Of a DNA stretch of 8,739 nt, positions 1-5,454 are shown one piece after another. Both the position numbers and the translations under genes were made by a program. A model generated the notes under the pieces. It was not told where the DNA came from and did not search any database. It saw only the letters and a program-made list of their open reading frames with translations. The stretch is from Roseiarcus sp049513815. Its GTDB lineage: Bacteria; Pseudomonadota; Alphaproteobacteria; Rhizobiales; Beijerinckiaceae. The stretch is taken from positions 1-8,739 of the forward strand of contig JBEKVR010000184.1 of assembly GCA_049513815.1 (NCBI GenBank), in the 5' to 3' direction. The first letter of the stretch is position 1, and every line of letters starts with the position of its first letter.

Positions 1-826
1 GAACCATGTCGCTCTTCTGCAGCAGCAAGAAGCGGCCGATGCCCTGGAGAAAGGTCAGGCCCTCGCTCGCGCTCGCCGGCCTGAGCAACGCGCCGACGAC
101 GGCGTCGGCGACGAGCGCCCGCGCCCCGCCCTCGGCGGCGAAATAGGCGAGGAAGGCGATCGGCGCGACCGCCGCGGCGACGAGGAAGGCCGCCGCGACG
201 CGCCAGCGCCGCCCCTCCGCTTCCGGGGCGCCGACGAGGATCGCGATGACCGCCAGCGCTTCGAAGCCGGCGGTCTGCTTGACCGCCCCCGCCGCGCCGA
301 TCAGCAGGCCGGCGACCAGCGCTCGGCGCGACAGCGCGGCGACGAAGGCGAAGGTGGTCAGCGCCGCAAGCGGGCAGTAGGCGTCGTTGGCCGTGACCAG
401 CTCGGACAGCGGCGGATAGGCGAGCGCCGCGGCAATCCCGACCGCCGGGGCGCCGAAGCGCCGGCCCAACATCAGCAGCGCGACCGCCGTCGCCGCGTCG
501 CTGACGACCGCCAGCGCGCGCAGCGCGTCGAGCGTCGGGCCGAGCGCCGCCTCCGTGACGGCGAGCAGCGCGAAGAAGCCCGGCGGCTTGACGTCGTAGA
601 CGGTCAGGTATGGCGGCAGGCCGCGCGTCCACAGCCGCGCGACTTCGACGTAGAAGGCGTCGTCGAGCCCGTCCATGCGCCACAGCGGCAGGCGCACGAG
701 CGCCGTCCAAGCGAGCGCGGCGAAGACGACGCCGACCCAAGCGAGCGCCGGCGAAACGGCAAAACGACGCGCCGGCCGCAGGGCCAGCTCGGGCGGCGCC
801 GCCGGGCTATAGGGGGGAAGGGTCAT
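1..826 (-). CDS. PMT/GT39-like membrane glycosyltransferase (5' part, partial)
   Basis: The first 275 codons are visible; the gene runs off the left edge. The start ATG at 826-824 gives MTLPPYSPAAPPELA, a short cytoplasmic tail, then a membrane segment at about residues 25-46. An acidic patch follows (DGLDDAFYVEVA, 52-63; the DD pair is 55-56), then a YDVKPPGFF motif at 77-85. This D-D then G-x-x-Y then K-P-P-G layout in the first periplasmic loop is typical of PMT_2/GT39- and ArnT-like polyprenol-phosphate-sugar transferases, in which the acidic pair is catalytic. Several hydrophobic helices follow (about 104-120, 127-139, 150-165, 168-181, 188-199, 208-230), with KQTA at 183-186, a spot often conserved in these proteins. 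By family it would move a sugar from a lipid-phosphate carrier onto a protein or lipid outside the inner membrane; the substrate cannot be told. No strong ribosome binding site precedes the ATG, so the start is only moderately certain. It is divergent from the DUF1772 gene. Confidence 0.8.
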   Translation of the reverse strand, partial: MTLPPYSPAAPPELALRPARRFAVSPALAWVGVVFAALAWTALVRLPLWRMDGLDDAFYVEVARLWTRGLPPYLTVYDVKPPGFFALLAVTEAALGPTLDALRALAVVSDAATAVALLMLGRRFGAPAVGIAAALAYPPLSELVTANDAYCPLAALTTFAFVAALSRRALVAGLLIGAAGAVKQTAGFEALAVIAILVGAPEAEGRRWRVAAAFLVAAAVAPIAFLAYFAAEGGARALVADAVVGALLRPASASEGLTFLQGIGRFLLLQKSDMV

Positions 827-1025
827 CGCGGGCCGAGGCTAACGCTGCGGTGATGAAGCGCGCGTAAAGGCGTCTTGTTAAACCTCGACGCCGACGCGAC
901 GAACAGCCGCTGTCAGCGAGGCCGTTTTTCACCCGCGGAGCAAAGGACCGAGACCCGACGGGAGTTGCATTCGCCGCCCTTTCGTGGTCGCGTCGCGCCG
1001 GATTCTGTTGTGCAAAGGACCGCTC
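827..1025. other. Divergent intergenic spacer
   Basis: This 199-bp spacer separates the divergently transcribed glycosyltransferase and DUF1772 genes and must hold both promoters. I see no convincing -35/-10 pair. The 11-mer GCAAAGGACCG occurs twice in direct orientation, at 940-950 and 1012-1022; the second copy contains the ribosome binding site of the downstream gene. Reading frames crossing the spacer show no domain sense and look like GC-rich chance frames. Confidence 0.4.
1014..1019 (+). promoter_or_regulatory. Ribosome binding site of the DUF1772 gene
   Basis: AAAGGA lies six bases before the ATG at 1026. It decides the start: the frame is open further upstream to a GTG at 984, but that start has no such site and would add 14 residues (MVASRRILLCKGPL) unlike the family's N-terminus. 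Confidence 0.65.
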
Positions 1026-1448
1026 ATGACGCCCGGATCGCTCGCCCTGACCCTCGCCGCCGCTTTCTTCGGGGCGGCGCTCTACGTCAACCTGGTCGAA
1101 CAGCCGGCGCGCCTGGCGCTCGACGACGAAGTGATCCTCAACGAATGGACGCCGAGCGACCGGCGCGGCGTCGCCCTGATGCTGGGCTTGTCGCTGTTGT
1201 CGGCGGCGCTCGGCCTGGTCGCCTATTTCGCCAGCCAGGATGTGCGCTGGGCGATCGGCGCGCTGATCGTCATCCTCGTCTGGCCCTATACGTTCTTCGC
1301 CATGGCGCCGCTCAACAACCAGATCCTGACGCTGGCGCCGCACGACATCGGCGCGGCGCGGGCGTTGGTGCGCCAGTGGGGACTGCTCGAATACGGCCAG
1401 ACGGCGATCGGCCTCGCCGCCAGCATCGTCTATCTGTGGGCGCTGTGA
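1026..1448 (+). CDS. DUF1772 (anthrone oxygenase-like) membrane protein
   Basis: This 140-residue protein has four predicted membrane helices (about 5-23, 50-69, 72-95, 118-139), the usual size and topology of the DUF1772 family. Recognisable family positions are the EQPARL stretch after helix 1 (25-30), W41 with following polar residues, PYTFF and PLNNQI in the third segment (87-91, 95-100), and the W118 to G124 stretch before the last helix. Fungal relatives are called anthrone oxygenases, but bacterial members are mostly uncharacterised inner-membrane proteins, so no reaction should be assumed. It begins at an ATG behind a good AAAGGA site. Its TGA overlaps the GTG of cobS (GTGA at 1445-1448), which suggests translational coupling and a shared transcript, though no functional link to cobalamin synthesis is evident. 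Confidence 0.8.
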   Translation: MTPGSLALTLAAAFFGAALYVNLVEQPARLALDDEVILNEWTPSDRRGVALMLGLSLLSAALGLVAYFASQDVRWAIGALIVILVWPYTFFAMAPLNNQILTLAPHDIGAARALVRQWGLLEYGQTAIGLAASIVYLWAL

Positions 1449-2278
1449 AGATCGGCGCGGGCTTCGATCCGGAAACGCGCGCCAGGGCGGCGCGATTGAC
1501 CGTCCGCGCCTGGCGCGACCTCGCCGCCAGCCTGCGCTTCTTCTCGATCCTGCCCCTGCCCGCTCCGGCCGAACCGGCCGGACCGGCGTTTGCGGACTTC
1601 GCCTGGGCGGCGCCGCTCGCCGGGGCGCTGATCGGCCTCCTCGCCGCGATCGCGCTCGCCATCGCCGCGCGCCTCGGCCTGCCCGCCAGTCTCGCCGCGG
1701 TCGCCGCCGTCGCCGCGCTGGTCGTCGTCTGCGGCGGCCTGCATGAGGACGGGCTCGCCGACTTCGCCGACGGTCTGTCCGCCGGCCGCAGCCGCGACGA
1801 GCGGCTGGCGATCATGCGCGACAGCCGCATCGGCGCGTTCGGCGCCATCGCGCTGACGCTGGCGCTGGTCGCGCGCGTCGCCGCGATCGCGGCGCTTTTC
1901 GGCGGCGGCGCCGGGCGCGCCGCGGCGGCGCTGATCCTCGTCGGCGCCGCCTCGCGCCTCGGCGCGCTGGTTCCGCTGACGGCGCTGGCGCCGGCGCGCA
2001 GCGACGGACTCGGCGCGAGCGCGGGTCGACTTGCGCCCGCCGCGTTCCTCGCTGCGGCGGCGACGACCGCCGGGATCGCGCTCGTCGTCGGCCTCGCCAG
2101 CCTCGGCTTCGTGCGCGCGCTGTTCGCCGCCGCGCTTGCCGCCGCGGCCGCTGGCGGGGTCTCCCTCCTCGCACGGCGCCGCCTTGGCGGTCAGACCGGC
2201 GACGTCGCCGGCGCGGCACAACAGGCGGCCGAGATCGCCGCCCTGATCGGACTTCTCATCGGCGCGGGTCCGCCCTAA
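1445..2278 (+). CDS. cobS: Adenosylcobinamide-GDP ribazoletransferase (cobalamin synthase)
   Basis: CobS is a multi-pass inner-membrane enzyme that joins adenosylcobinamide-GDP to alpha-ribazole (or its phosphate) in the last steps of the cobalamin nucleotide loop. The family signature is clear: HEDGLADFADG at residues 100-110 (the acidic HxDGLADxxDG motif) and MRDSRIGAFGAIAL at 124-137, followed by Ala/Leu-rich helices to the C-terminus. FFSILPLP at 32-39 matches the usual N-terminal FxTxxPLP-type motif. With the GTG at 1445 it has 277 residues, a little longer than the usual ~250. A TTG at 1496 (260 residues) is an alternative start, but the 4-bp GTGA overlap with the previous gene favours 1445. 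No other cob genes are visible nearby. The open frame continues far upstream of 1445, but that part is antisense or out-of-frame noise over the DUF1772 gene. Confidence 0.93.
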   Translation: MKIGAGFDPETRARAARLTVRAWRDLAASLRFFSILPLPAPAEPAGPAFADFAWAAPLAGALIGLLAAIALAIAARLGLPASLAAVAAVAALVVVCGGLHEDGLADFADGLSAGRSRDERLAIMRDSRIGAFGAIALTLALVARVAAIAALFGGGAGRAAAALILVGAASRLGALVPLTALAPARSDGLGASAGRLAPAAFLAAAATTAGIALVVGLASLGFVRALFAAALAAAAAGGVSLLARRRLGGQTGDVAGAAQQAAEIAALIGLLIGAGPP

Positions 2279-2292
2279 ATCGAGGCGCTGGC

Positions 2293-2307
2293 GCCGGCCG
2301 CGCCGGC
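2293..2307 (+). terminator. Weak hairpin after cobS
   Basis: GCCGGC-CGC-GCCGGC forms a perfect 6-bp stem with a 3-base loop, 15 bases after the cobS stop. No T-run follows, so as an intrinsic terminator it is weak, and such hairpins arise by chance in DNA this GC-rich. The protease gene starts only 23 bases later and may be co-transcribed with cobS. Confidence 0.2.
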
Positions 2308-2330
2308 TTGAGCGAAAGTCGCCTCCTCGC

Positions 2331-3026
2331 ATGGTCCTCGCCATTCCCCTCGCGCTGCTTGGCGCAACGTTGGTCGCCCTGCTCGTCGTCCCGGAGGGGA
2401 CGCCGCTCCTCGGGCTCGACCACGCGAACTTCGCCCGCGCCGCAATCGCCGGCGCGCTCGTCGTCTGGCTGGCGCTCGCCGGCGCGCGGCGCGCTGGGGC
2501 GGCGGGCTTCGTGCGCGCGCTCAGCGGCGCGGCGGTCTGGGCGGCGATCATCCTCGGCCTGACCGGCGCCTACGCTTATCGCTTCGAGGCGAGCGAGTTC
2601 GCGCAGCGGCTGATGGGCGAGTTGTTCCCCGGCGAGCCGCAGATCGGCGCGGGCGGCGAGGTGATCGTCAACCGTCGGCTCGGCGGCGAATTCGTCGTGC
2701 CGGCGACCGTGGCCAATGCGCGCATCGCGATGCTGTTCGACACCGGCGCTTCGACCGTGGTGCTGCGCGCCGAGGACGCGGCGAAGGTCGGGCTCGACAC
2801 GCGCGCGCTAAAATTCGACGTCGACGTCGTCACCGCCAACGGCTCGGCGAGCGCCGCCGAGGTCGTGCTCGACCGCGTCGCGGTGGGGCCGATCGTCGCG
2901 CGCAACGTCGCCGCGCTGGTCGCCCGCAAGGGCGCGCTCGGCCAAAGCCTGCTCGGCATGAGCTTCCTCGAGCGGCTGCAGAGCTTTTCGGTCGAGCGCG
3001 GCCGGCTGGTGCTGAAAGGGAAGTGA
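2331..3026 (+). CDS. Membrane-anchored retropepsin-like aspartic protease (TIGR02281 type)
   Basis: This 231-residue protein has an N-terminal membrane part and a C-terminal single-domain aspartic protease. Three hydrophobic segments (about 2-20, 36-52, 63-83) anchor it, leaving the protease domain (about 105-231) probably on the periplasmic side. The catalytic signature is LFDTGAST at residues 135-142 with Asp137. The second half of the pepsin-like half-barrel is seen as LLGMSFLERL at 207-216, the hydrophobic-hydrophobic-G motif that pairs with DTG in retropepsins. A single DTG means it must dimerise to form an active site. By family this is the TIGR02281 clan AA group, common in alphaproteobacteria and of unknown substrate. 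The ATG at 2331 has no strong ribosome binding site. It follows cobS by 52 bp on the same strand and converges on dusA. Confidence 0.87.
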   Translation: MVLAIPLALLGATLVALLVVPEGTPLLGLDHANFARAAIAGALVVWLALAGARRAGAAGFVRALSGAAVWAAIILGLTGAYAYRFEASEFAQRLMGELFPGEPQIGAGGEVIVNRRLGGEFVVPATVANARIAMLFDTGASTVVLRAEDAAKVGLDTRALKFDVDVVTANGSASAAEVVLDRVAVGPIVARNVAALVARKGALGQSLLGMSFLERLQSFSVERGRLVLKGK

Positions 3027-3048
3027 GCCGCGCGCCCGTTGGCGATCC

Positions 3049-3094
3049 CGGCGCCCTTTCAAGAATTGCGCAAAATCCGCCGTCGGGGGCGCCG
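3049..3094. terminator. Candidate bidirectional terminator between the protease gene and dusA
   Basis: In the 77-bp space between the convergent stops, CGGCGCCC (3049-3056) pairs perfectly with GGGCGCCG (3087-3094), an 8-bp stem with a 30-base loop. On the plus strand it is followed by TTCTAT, a poor T-tract. The position between convergent genes fits a shared terminator, but the long loop and absence of a real T-run keep confidence low. Confidence 0.25.
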
Positions 3095-3103
3095 TTCTAT
3101 CGC

Positions 3104-4144
3104 TTACTCCGCCGCGGCGAGCGGCGCGCGCCTGACCGCGGCGACCGCTTCGCTGAGCGTCTCAAGCCCCGCCCCCGGACGCACGGCCATGGTCGACAAC
3201 CGCTGCCGATAAAGGCGCGCGCCCGGCCGGCCGGCGAACAGACCGAGCAGATGGCGCGTCATGTCGGCAAGCCGCACGCCCTGTTCGAGTTGGCGCGCAA
3301 CGTAAGGCTCGTAGGCTTCGAGCGCATCGAAGGCGTCGGCGAACGGCGCCGGCGCGTCGAAGATCCAGGGGTCGACGTTCAGCAGCAGCTCGGGGTTCTG
3401 GTAGGCGGCGCGGCCAATCATCACGCCGTCGACCTGATCGAGGTGGGCGTTGGCGGCGGCGAGGCTAACGATCCCGCCGTTGATCGCGATCGGCAGATCA
3501 GGATGGGCGCGCTTGAGTTCGTAGACGAGCGGATAGTCGAGCGGCGGCACGGTGCGGTTGTCCTTGGGGCTCAGGCCTTCGAGCCACGCCTTGCGCGCGT
3601 GCGCGATCACGCCCGCCGCGCCCGCCGCCGCGACCCGATCGACCAGCGCGAACAGGGCTTGGCGCGGTTCCTGTTCGTCGACGCCGATGCGGCACTTGAC
3701 GGTGACAGGAATCTTGACCGCCGCCGCCATCGCCGCGACGCATTCGGCGACCAAGTCCGGCTCGCGCATCAGGCAGGCGCCGAAGCGGCCGTCCAGCACC
3801 CGGTCGGACGGGCAGCCGCAATTGAGGTTGATCTCGTCGTAGCCGAAATCGGCGCCGATGCGCGCCGCCTCGGCGAGCCGCTTCGGCTCGGCGCCGCCGA
3901 GCTGCAACGCGACCGGATGTTCGGGGGCGTCGAAGCCGATCAGCCGCTCGCGCGGGCCGAACACCACCGCGTCGGCGGTGACCATCTCGGTATAGAGCTG
4001 GGCGCGGCGCGTCAGCAGGCGATGGAAGGCCCGACAGTGCCGGTCCGTCCAGTCCATCATAGGGGCGACAGAAAAGCGCCACGGACTGAATTCAGCTATT
4101 TCTGCTTCGTTTTCAATGAACTGCATATTTTCGGCGTTGCTCAT
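3104..4144 (-). CDS. dusA: tRNA-dihydrouridine(20/20a) synthase DusA, 5' end rebuilt by island
   Basis: DusA is the cytoplasmic flavoenzyme that uses NADPH to reduce uridines 20/20a in the tRNA D-loop. The 346-residue product is full length. FMN-barrel motifs run in order: SVAPMMDWTDRHCR (25-38), YTEMV (51-55), INLNCGCPSDRV (105-116; Cys111 of GCP is the catalytic acid by homology), VKCRIG (149-154), AHARKAWLEG (181-190), INGGI (221-225) and VMIGRAAYQNP (241-251). HARKAWLEGLSP marks the A subfamily. The first ~19 residues (MSNAENMQFIENEAEIAEF) are encoded by clearly AT-richer DNA than the rest. DusA proteins usually start only a few residues before SPWRFSVAPMMDWTD, so these codons were probably brought in by the adjacent island. 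ATG at 4144 and ATG at 4126 (Met7) are both possible starts; neither has a strong ribosome binding site. The integrase gene diverges 81 bp upstream. Confidence 0.95.
   Translation of the reverse strand: MSNAENMQFIENEAEIAEFSPWRFSVAPMMDWTDRHCRAFHRLLTRRAQLYTEMVTADAVVFGPRERLIGFDAPEHPVALQLGGAEPKRLAEAARIGADFGYDEINLNCGCPSDRVLDGRFGACLMREPDLVAECVAAMAAAVKIPVTVKCRIGVDEQEPRQALFALVDRVAAAGAAGVIAHARKAWLEGLSPKDNRTVPPLDYPLVYELKRAHPDLPIAINGGIVSLAAANAHLDQVDGVMIGRAAYQNPELLLNVDPWIFDAPAPFADAFDALEAYEPYVARQLEQGVRLADMTRHLLGLFAGRPGARLYRQRLSTMAVRPGAGLETLSEAVAAVRRAPLAAAE
4035..4085 (-). other. Probable island attachment site (att) in the 5' end of dusA
   Basis: dusA-associated integrases are known to recombine at a site within the 5' end of dusA. 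Here the change from AT-richer to GC-rich host codons falls around the codons for FSPWRFSVAPMMDWTD (residues 19-34), the strongly conserved DusA start region, next to the integrase gene. That brackets the crossover to this interval, but the exact core cannot be fixed because the second copy lies outside the window. I found no second copy of ATGATGGACTGGAC on either strand. Confidence 0.5.
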
Positions 4145-4163
4145 TCCGGTTGCATTTGTTGTA

Positions 4164-4193
4164 ATTTTGCACCATTCGCGCTAACGTTTACAA
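4164..4193 (-). promoter_or_regulatory. Candidate dusA promoter supplied by the island
   Basis: Read on the minus strand, TTGTAA (4193-4188) and CAAAAT (4169-4164) are separated by 18 bases, each matching 4 of 6 sigma-70 consensus positions. Transcription would start about a dozen bases before the dusA ATG at 4144. If correct, the inserted island and not the host drives dusA. The match is weak and could be chance in this AT-richer spacer. Confidence 0.3.
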
Positions 4194-4194
4194 C
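4167..4194 (+). promoter_or_regulatory. Candidate integrase promoter
   Basis: TTGCAC (4167-4172) and TACAAC (4189-4194) lie 16 bases apart on the plus strand. The proposed -10 sits inside the left arm of the 4187-4206 palindrome, so a protein bound there would block it. It overlaps the candidate dusA promoter face to face. Motif quality is modest. Confidence 0.3.
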
Positions 4195-4206
4195 ACATGT
4201 TGTAAA
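4187..4206. promoter_or_regulatory. Perfect palindrome and TTGTAA half-site cluster (operator or integrase arm sites)
   Basis: TTTACAACA (4187-4195) and TGTTGTAAA (4198-4206) are a perfect 9+9 bp inverted repeat around a 2-base centre. Two more forward copies of TTGTAA lie at 4159-4164 and 4220-4225, the latter touching the integrase ATG. Forward copies start at 4159, 4200 and 4220, so their spacing (41 and 20) is close to whole helical turns, placing them on one face of the DNA. This is what repeated binding of one protein looks like: an operator for a repressor, or arm-type sites for the integrase or an excisionase. Confidence 0.55.
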
Positions 4207-4225
4207 AACTCGAGGCAAGTTGTAA

Positions 4226-5332
4226 ATGGGCACCATCGTCGAACGTCCTCGAAAGGACGGGTCTTCGGCCTTCTTGGCGCAAATTTCGATCATGCGCGAC
4301 GGAAAAATCGTTTTCCGCCAATCCAAGTCCTTTGACAGACGGCCAGCCGCCACGGCCTGGATCAAGAAACGGGAAGCCGACTTGGCTAAGCCAGGCGGTC
4401 TGACTCAGGCCCGGACCGGGAAAGCGTCAGCGACTTTGGCCGACGCCATCGATAAATACATAAGCGAGTCCCGGCTCCAAATTGGCAAAACCAAGGCTCA
4501 GGTCCTCCGGAAAATCAAGGAATTCGACATCGCATCGCTGAGATGCGACCAGATAACAAGCCAAGATATTGTCGCATTTGCCAAGGCGATCGGCGAGAAA
4601 GTCACGCCTCAAACTGTCGGAAATTACATGGCGCATCTGGGCGCTGTCTTCGCTATCGCAAGACCCGCGTGGGGGTATCCACTTGATCAGCAGGCAATGG
4701 CTGACGCCAACAAAGTGGCGAAGTTACAGGGCCGGACCGCGAAGTCGAGGGAGCGGAACCGGCGCCCTACCCTCGCTGAACTCGACGCCTTGATGAAGCA
4801 CTTCACCCGAATTCATTCGCGACGACCCAAATCGCTTCCGATGCCGAAGATCGTCGCCTTCGCGATCTTCTCAACAAGACGGCAGGAAGAAATTACGCGC
4901 CTTCTCTGGAATGACTTAGAAGAGGCGGGGAGCCGTGGGTGGGTCCGCGATATGAAGGCCCCCGGCGACAAGATCGGCAACGACGTCTTATGCGATCTAC
5001 CGGCCGAGGCATTGCGGATTGCACAGTCGATGCCGCGAGTCGCCCAGGAGATCTTCCCGTTCGGGGCAGACGCGATCAGTGCAGCCTTCACACGGGCTTG
5101 CAAATTCCTGAAAATCCACGACTTGCATTTTCACGATTTGCGGCACGATGGAGTCTCGCGGCTCTTCGAGCTCGGGAAGACCATTCCTCAAGTGGCGGCG
5201 ATATCAGGCCATCGATCCTGGGTGTCGATGAAGCGCTATACTCATCTGCGGCAGACCGGCGACAAGTACGCACATTGGCCGTGGCTGGACGCAATCGCAC
5301 CACAGGGACAAGTGCCTACGGCGCAGAGCTAA
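4226..5332 (+). CDS. Tyrosine recombinase/integrase, dusA-associated type
   Basis: This 368-residue site-specific recombinase very probably inserts and excises the island at dusA. The N-terminal part (about 1-60) has the compact strand-rich look of an arm-binding domain. Residues about 68-150 resemble an alpha-helical core-binding domain (SAM-like), and about 180-350 are catalytic. Active-site residues are seen in order: Arg218/Arg219 in FSTRRQEEITRL (the arginine I box), Lys244 or Lys249 in RDMKAPGDKIGND, HDLRH with His303 and Arg306, SGHRS with His329, and the nucleophile Tyr338 in MKRYTHL. All catalytic positions are present, so it appears intact. GAGG at 4212-4215 sits ten bases before the ATG and supports this start. 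It diverges from dusA and converges on the res gene. Codon use is less GC-biased than in dusA and cobS. Confidence 0.93.
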   Translation: MGTIVERPRKDGSSAFLAQISIMRDGKIVFRQSKSFDRRPAATAWIKKREADLAKPGGLTQARTGKASATLADAIDKYISESRLQIGKTKAQVLRKIKEFDIASLRCDQITSQDIVAFAKAIGEKVTPQTVGNYMAHLGAVFAIARPAWGYPLDQQAMADANKVAKLQGRTAKSRERNRRPTLAELDALMKHFTRIHSRRPKSLPMPKIVAFAIFSTRRQEEITRLLWNDLEEAGSRGWVRDMKAPGDKIGNDVLCDLPAEALRIAQSMPRVAQEIFPFGADAISAAFTRACKFLKIHDLHFHDLRHDGVSRLFELGKTIPQVAAISGHRSWVSMKRYTHLRQTGDKYAHWPWLDAIAPQGQVPTAQS

Positions 5333-5454
5333 ACGACGTGTCGGCTGTCGCCGGCTGGGTCGTCAGCGATTTGGCGCGCACACCAAGGGGCGCGCCTCTG
5401 AGGATCTTCGCGGCAGCTGTGAGCTGCACGCCGCCCTGCACAGCGCCACTGCAC
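5333..5454. other. Convergent spacer between integrase and res, with two hairpins
   Basis: No gene is seen here. GGCGCGC (5373-5379) pairs with GCGCGCC (5390-5396), a 7-bp stem with a 10-base loop. GCAGCT-GTG-AGCTGC (5413-5427) is a perfect 6-bp stem with a 3-base loop. Neither is followed by a T-run on either strand, so they are only weak candidates for termination of the converging transcripts. Confidence 0.3.

Noticed and set aside
875..1444. Upstream extension of the cobS frame
   Set aside because: It overlaps the DUF1772 gene out of frame, is Arg/Pro-rich without family sense, and CobS proteins begin shortly before the FFSILPLP region.
1430..2551. 373-codon minus-strand open frame opposite cobS and the protease gene
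   Set aside because: Composition is dominated by Arg, Ala, Gly and Glu, typical of antisense frames in high-GC genes; no motifs are seen.
3023..4225. 400-codon plus-strand open frame covering the whole of dusA
   Set aside because: It is antisense to a clear DusA reading frame, is rich in Arg/Ala/Gly as expected for GC-rich shadow frames, and shows no domain. The DusA motifs on the minus strand explain the sequence.
4155..4226. CRISPR-like repeat array
   Set aside because: The TTGTAA units are six to nine bases long, spaced 20-41 bp and partly inverted. There are no long repeats or uniform spacers and no cas genes.
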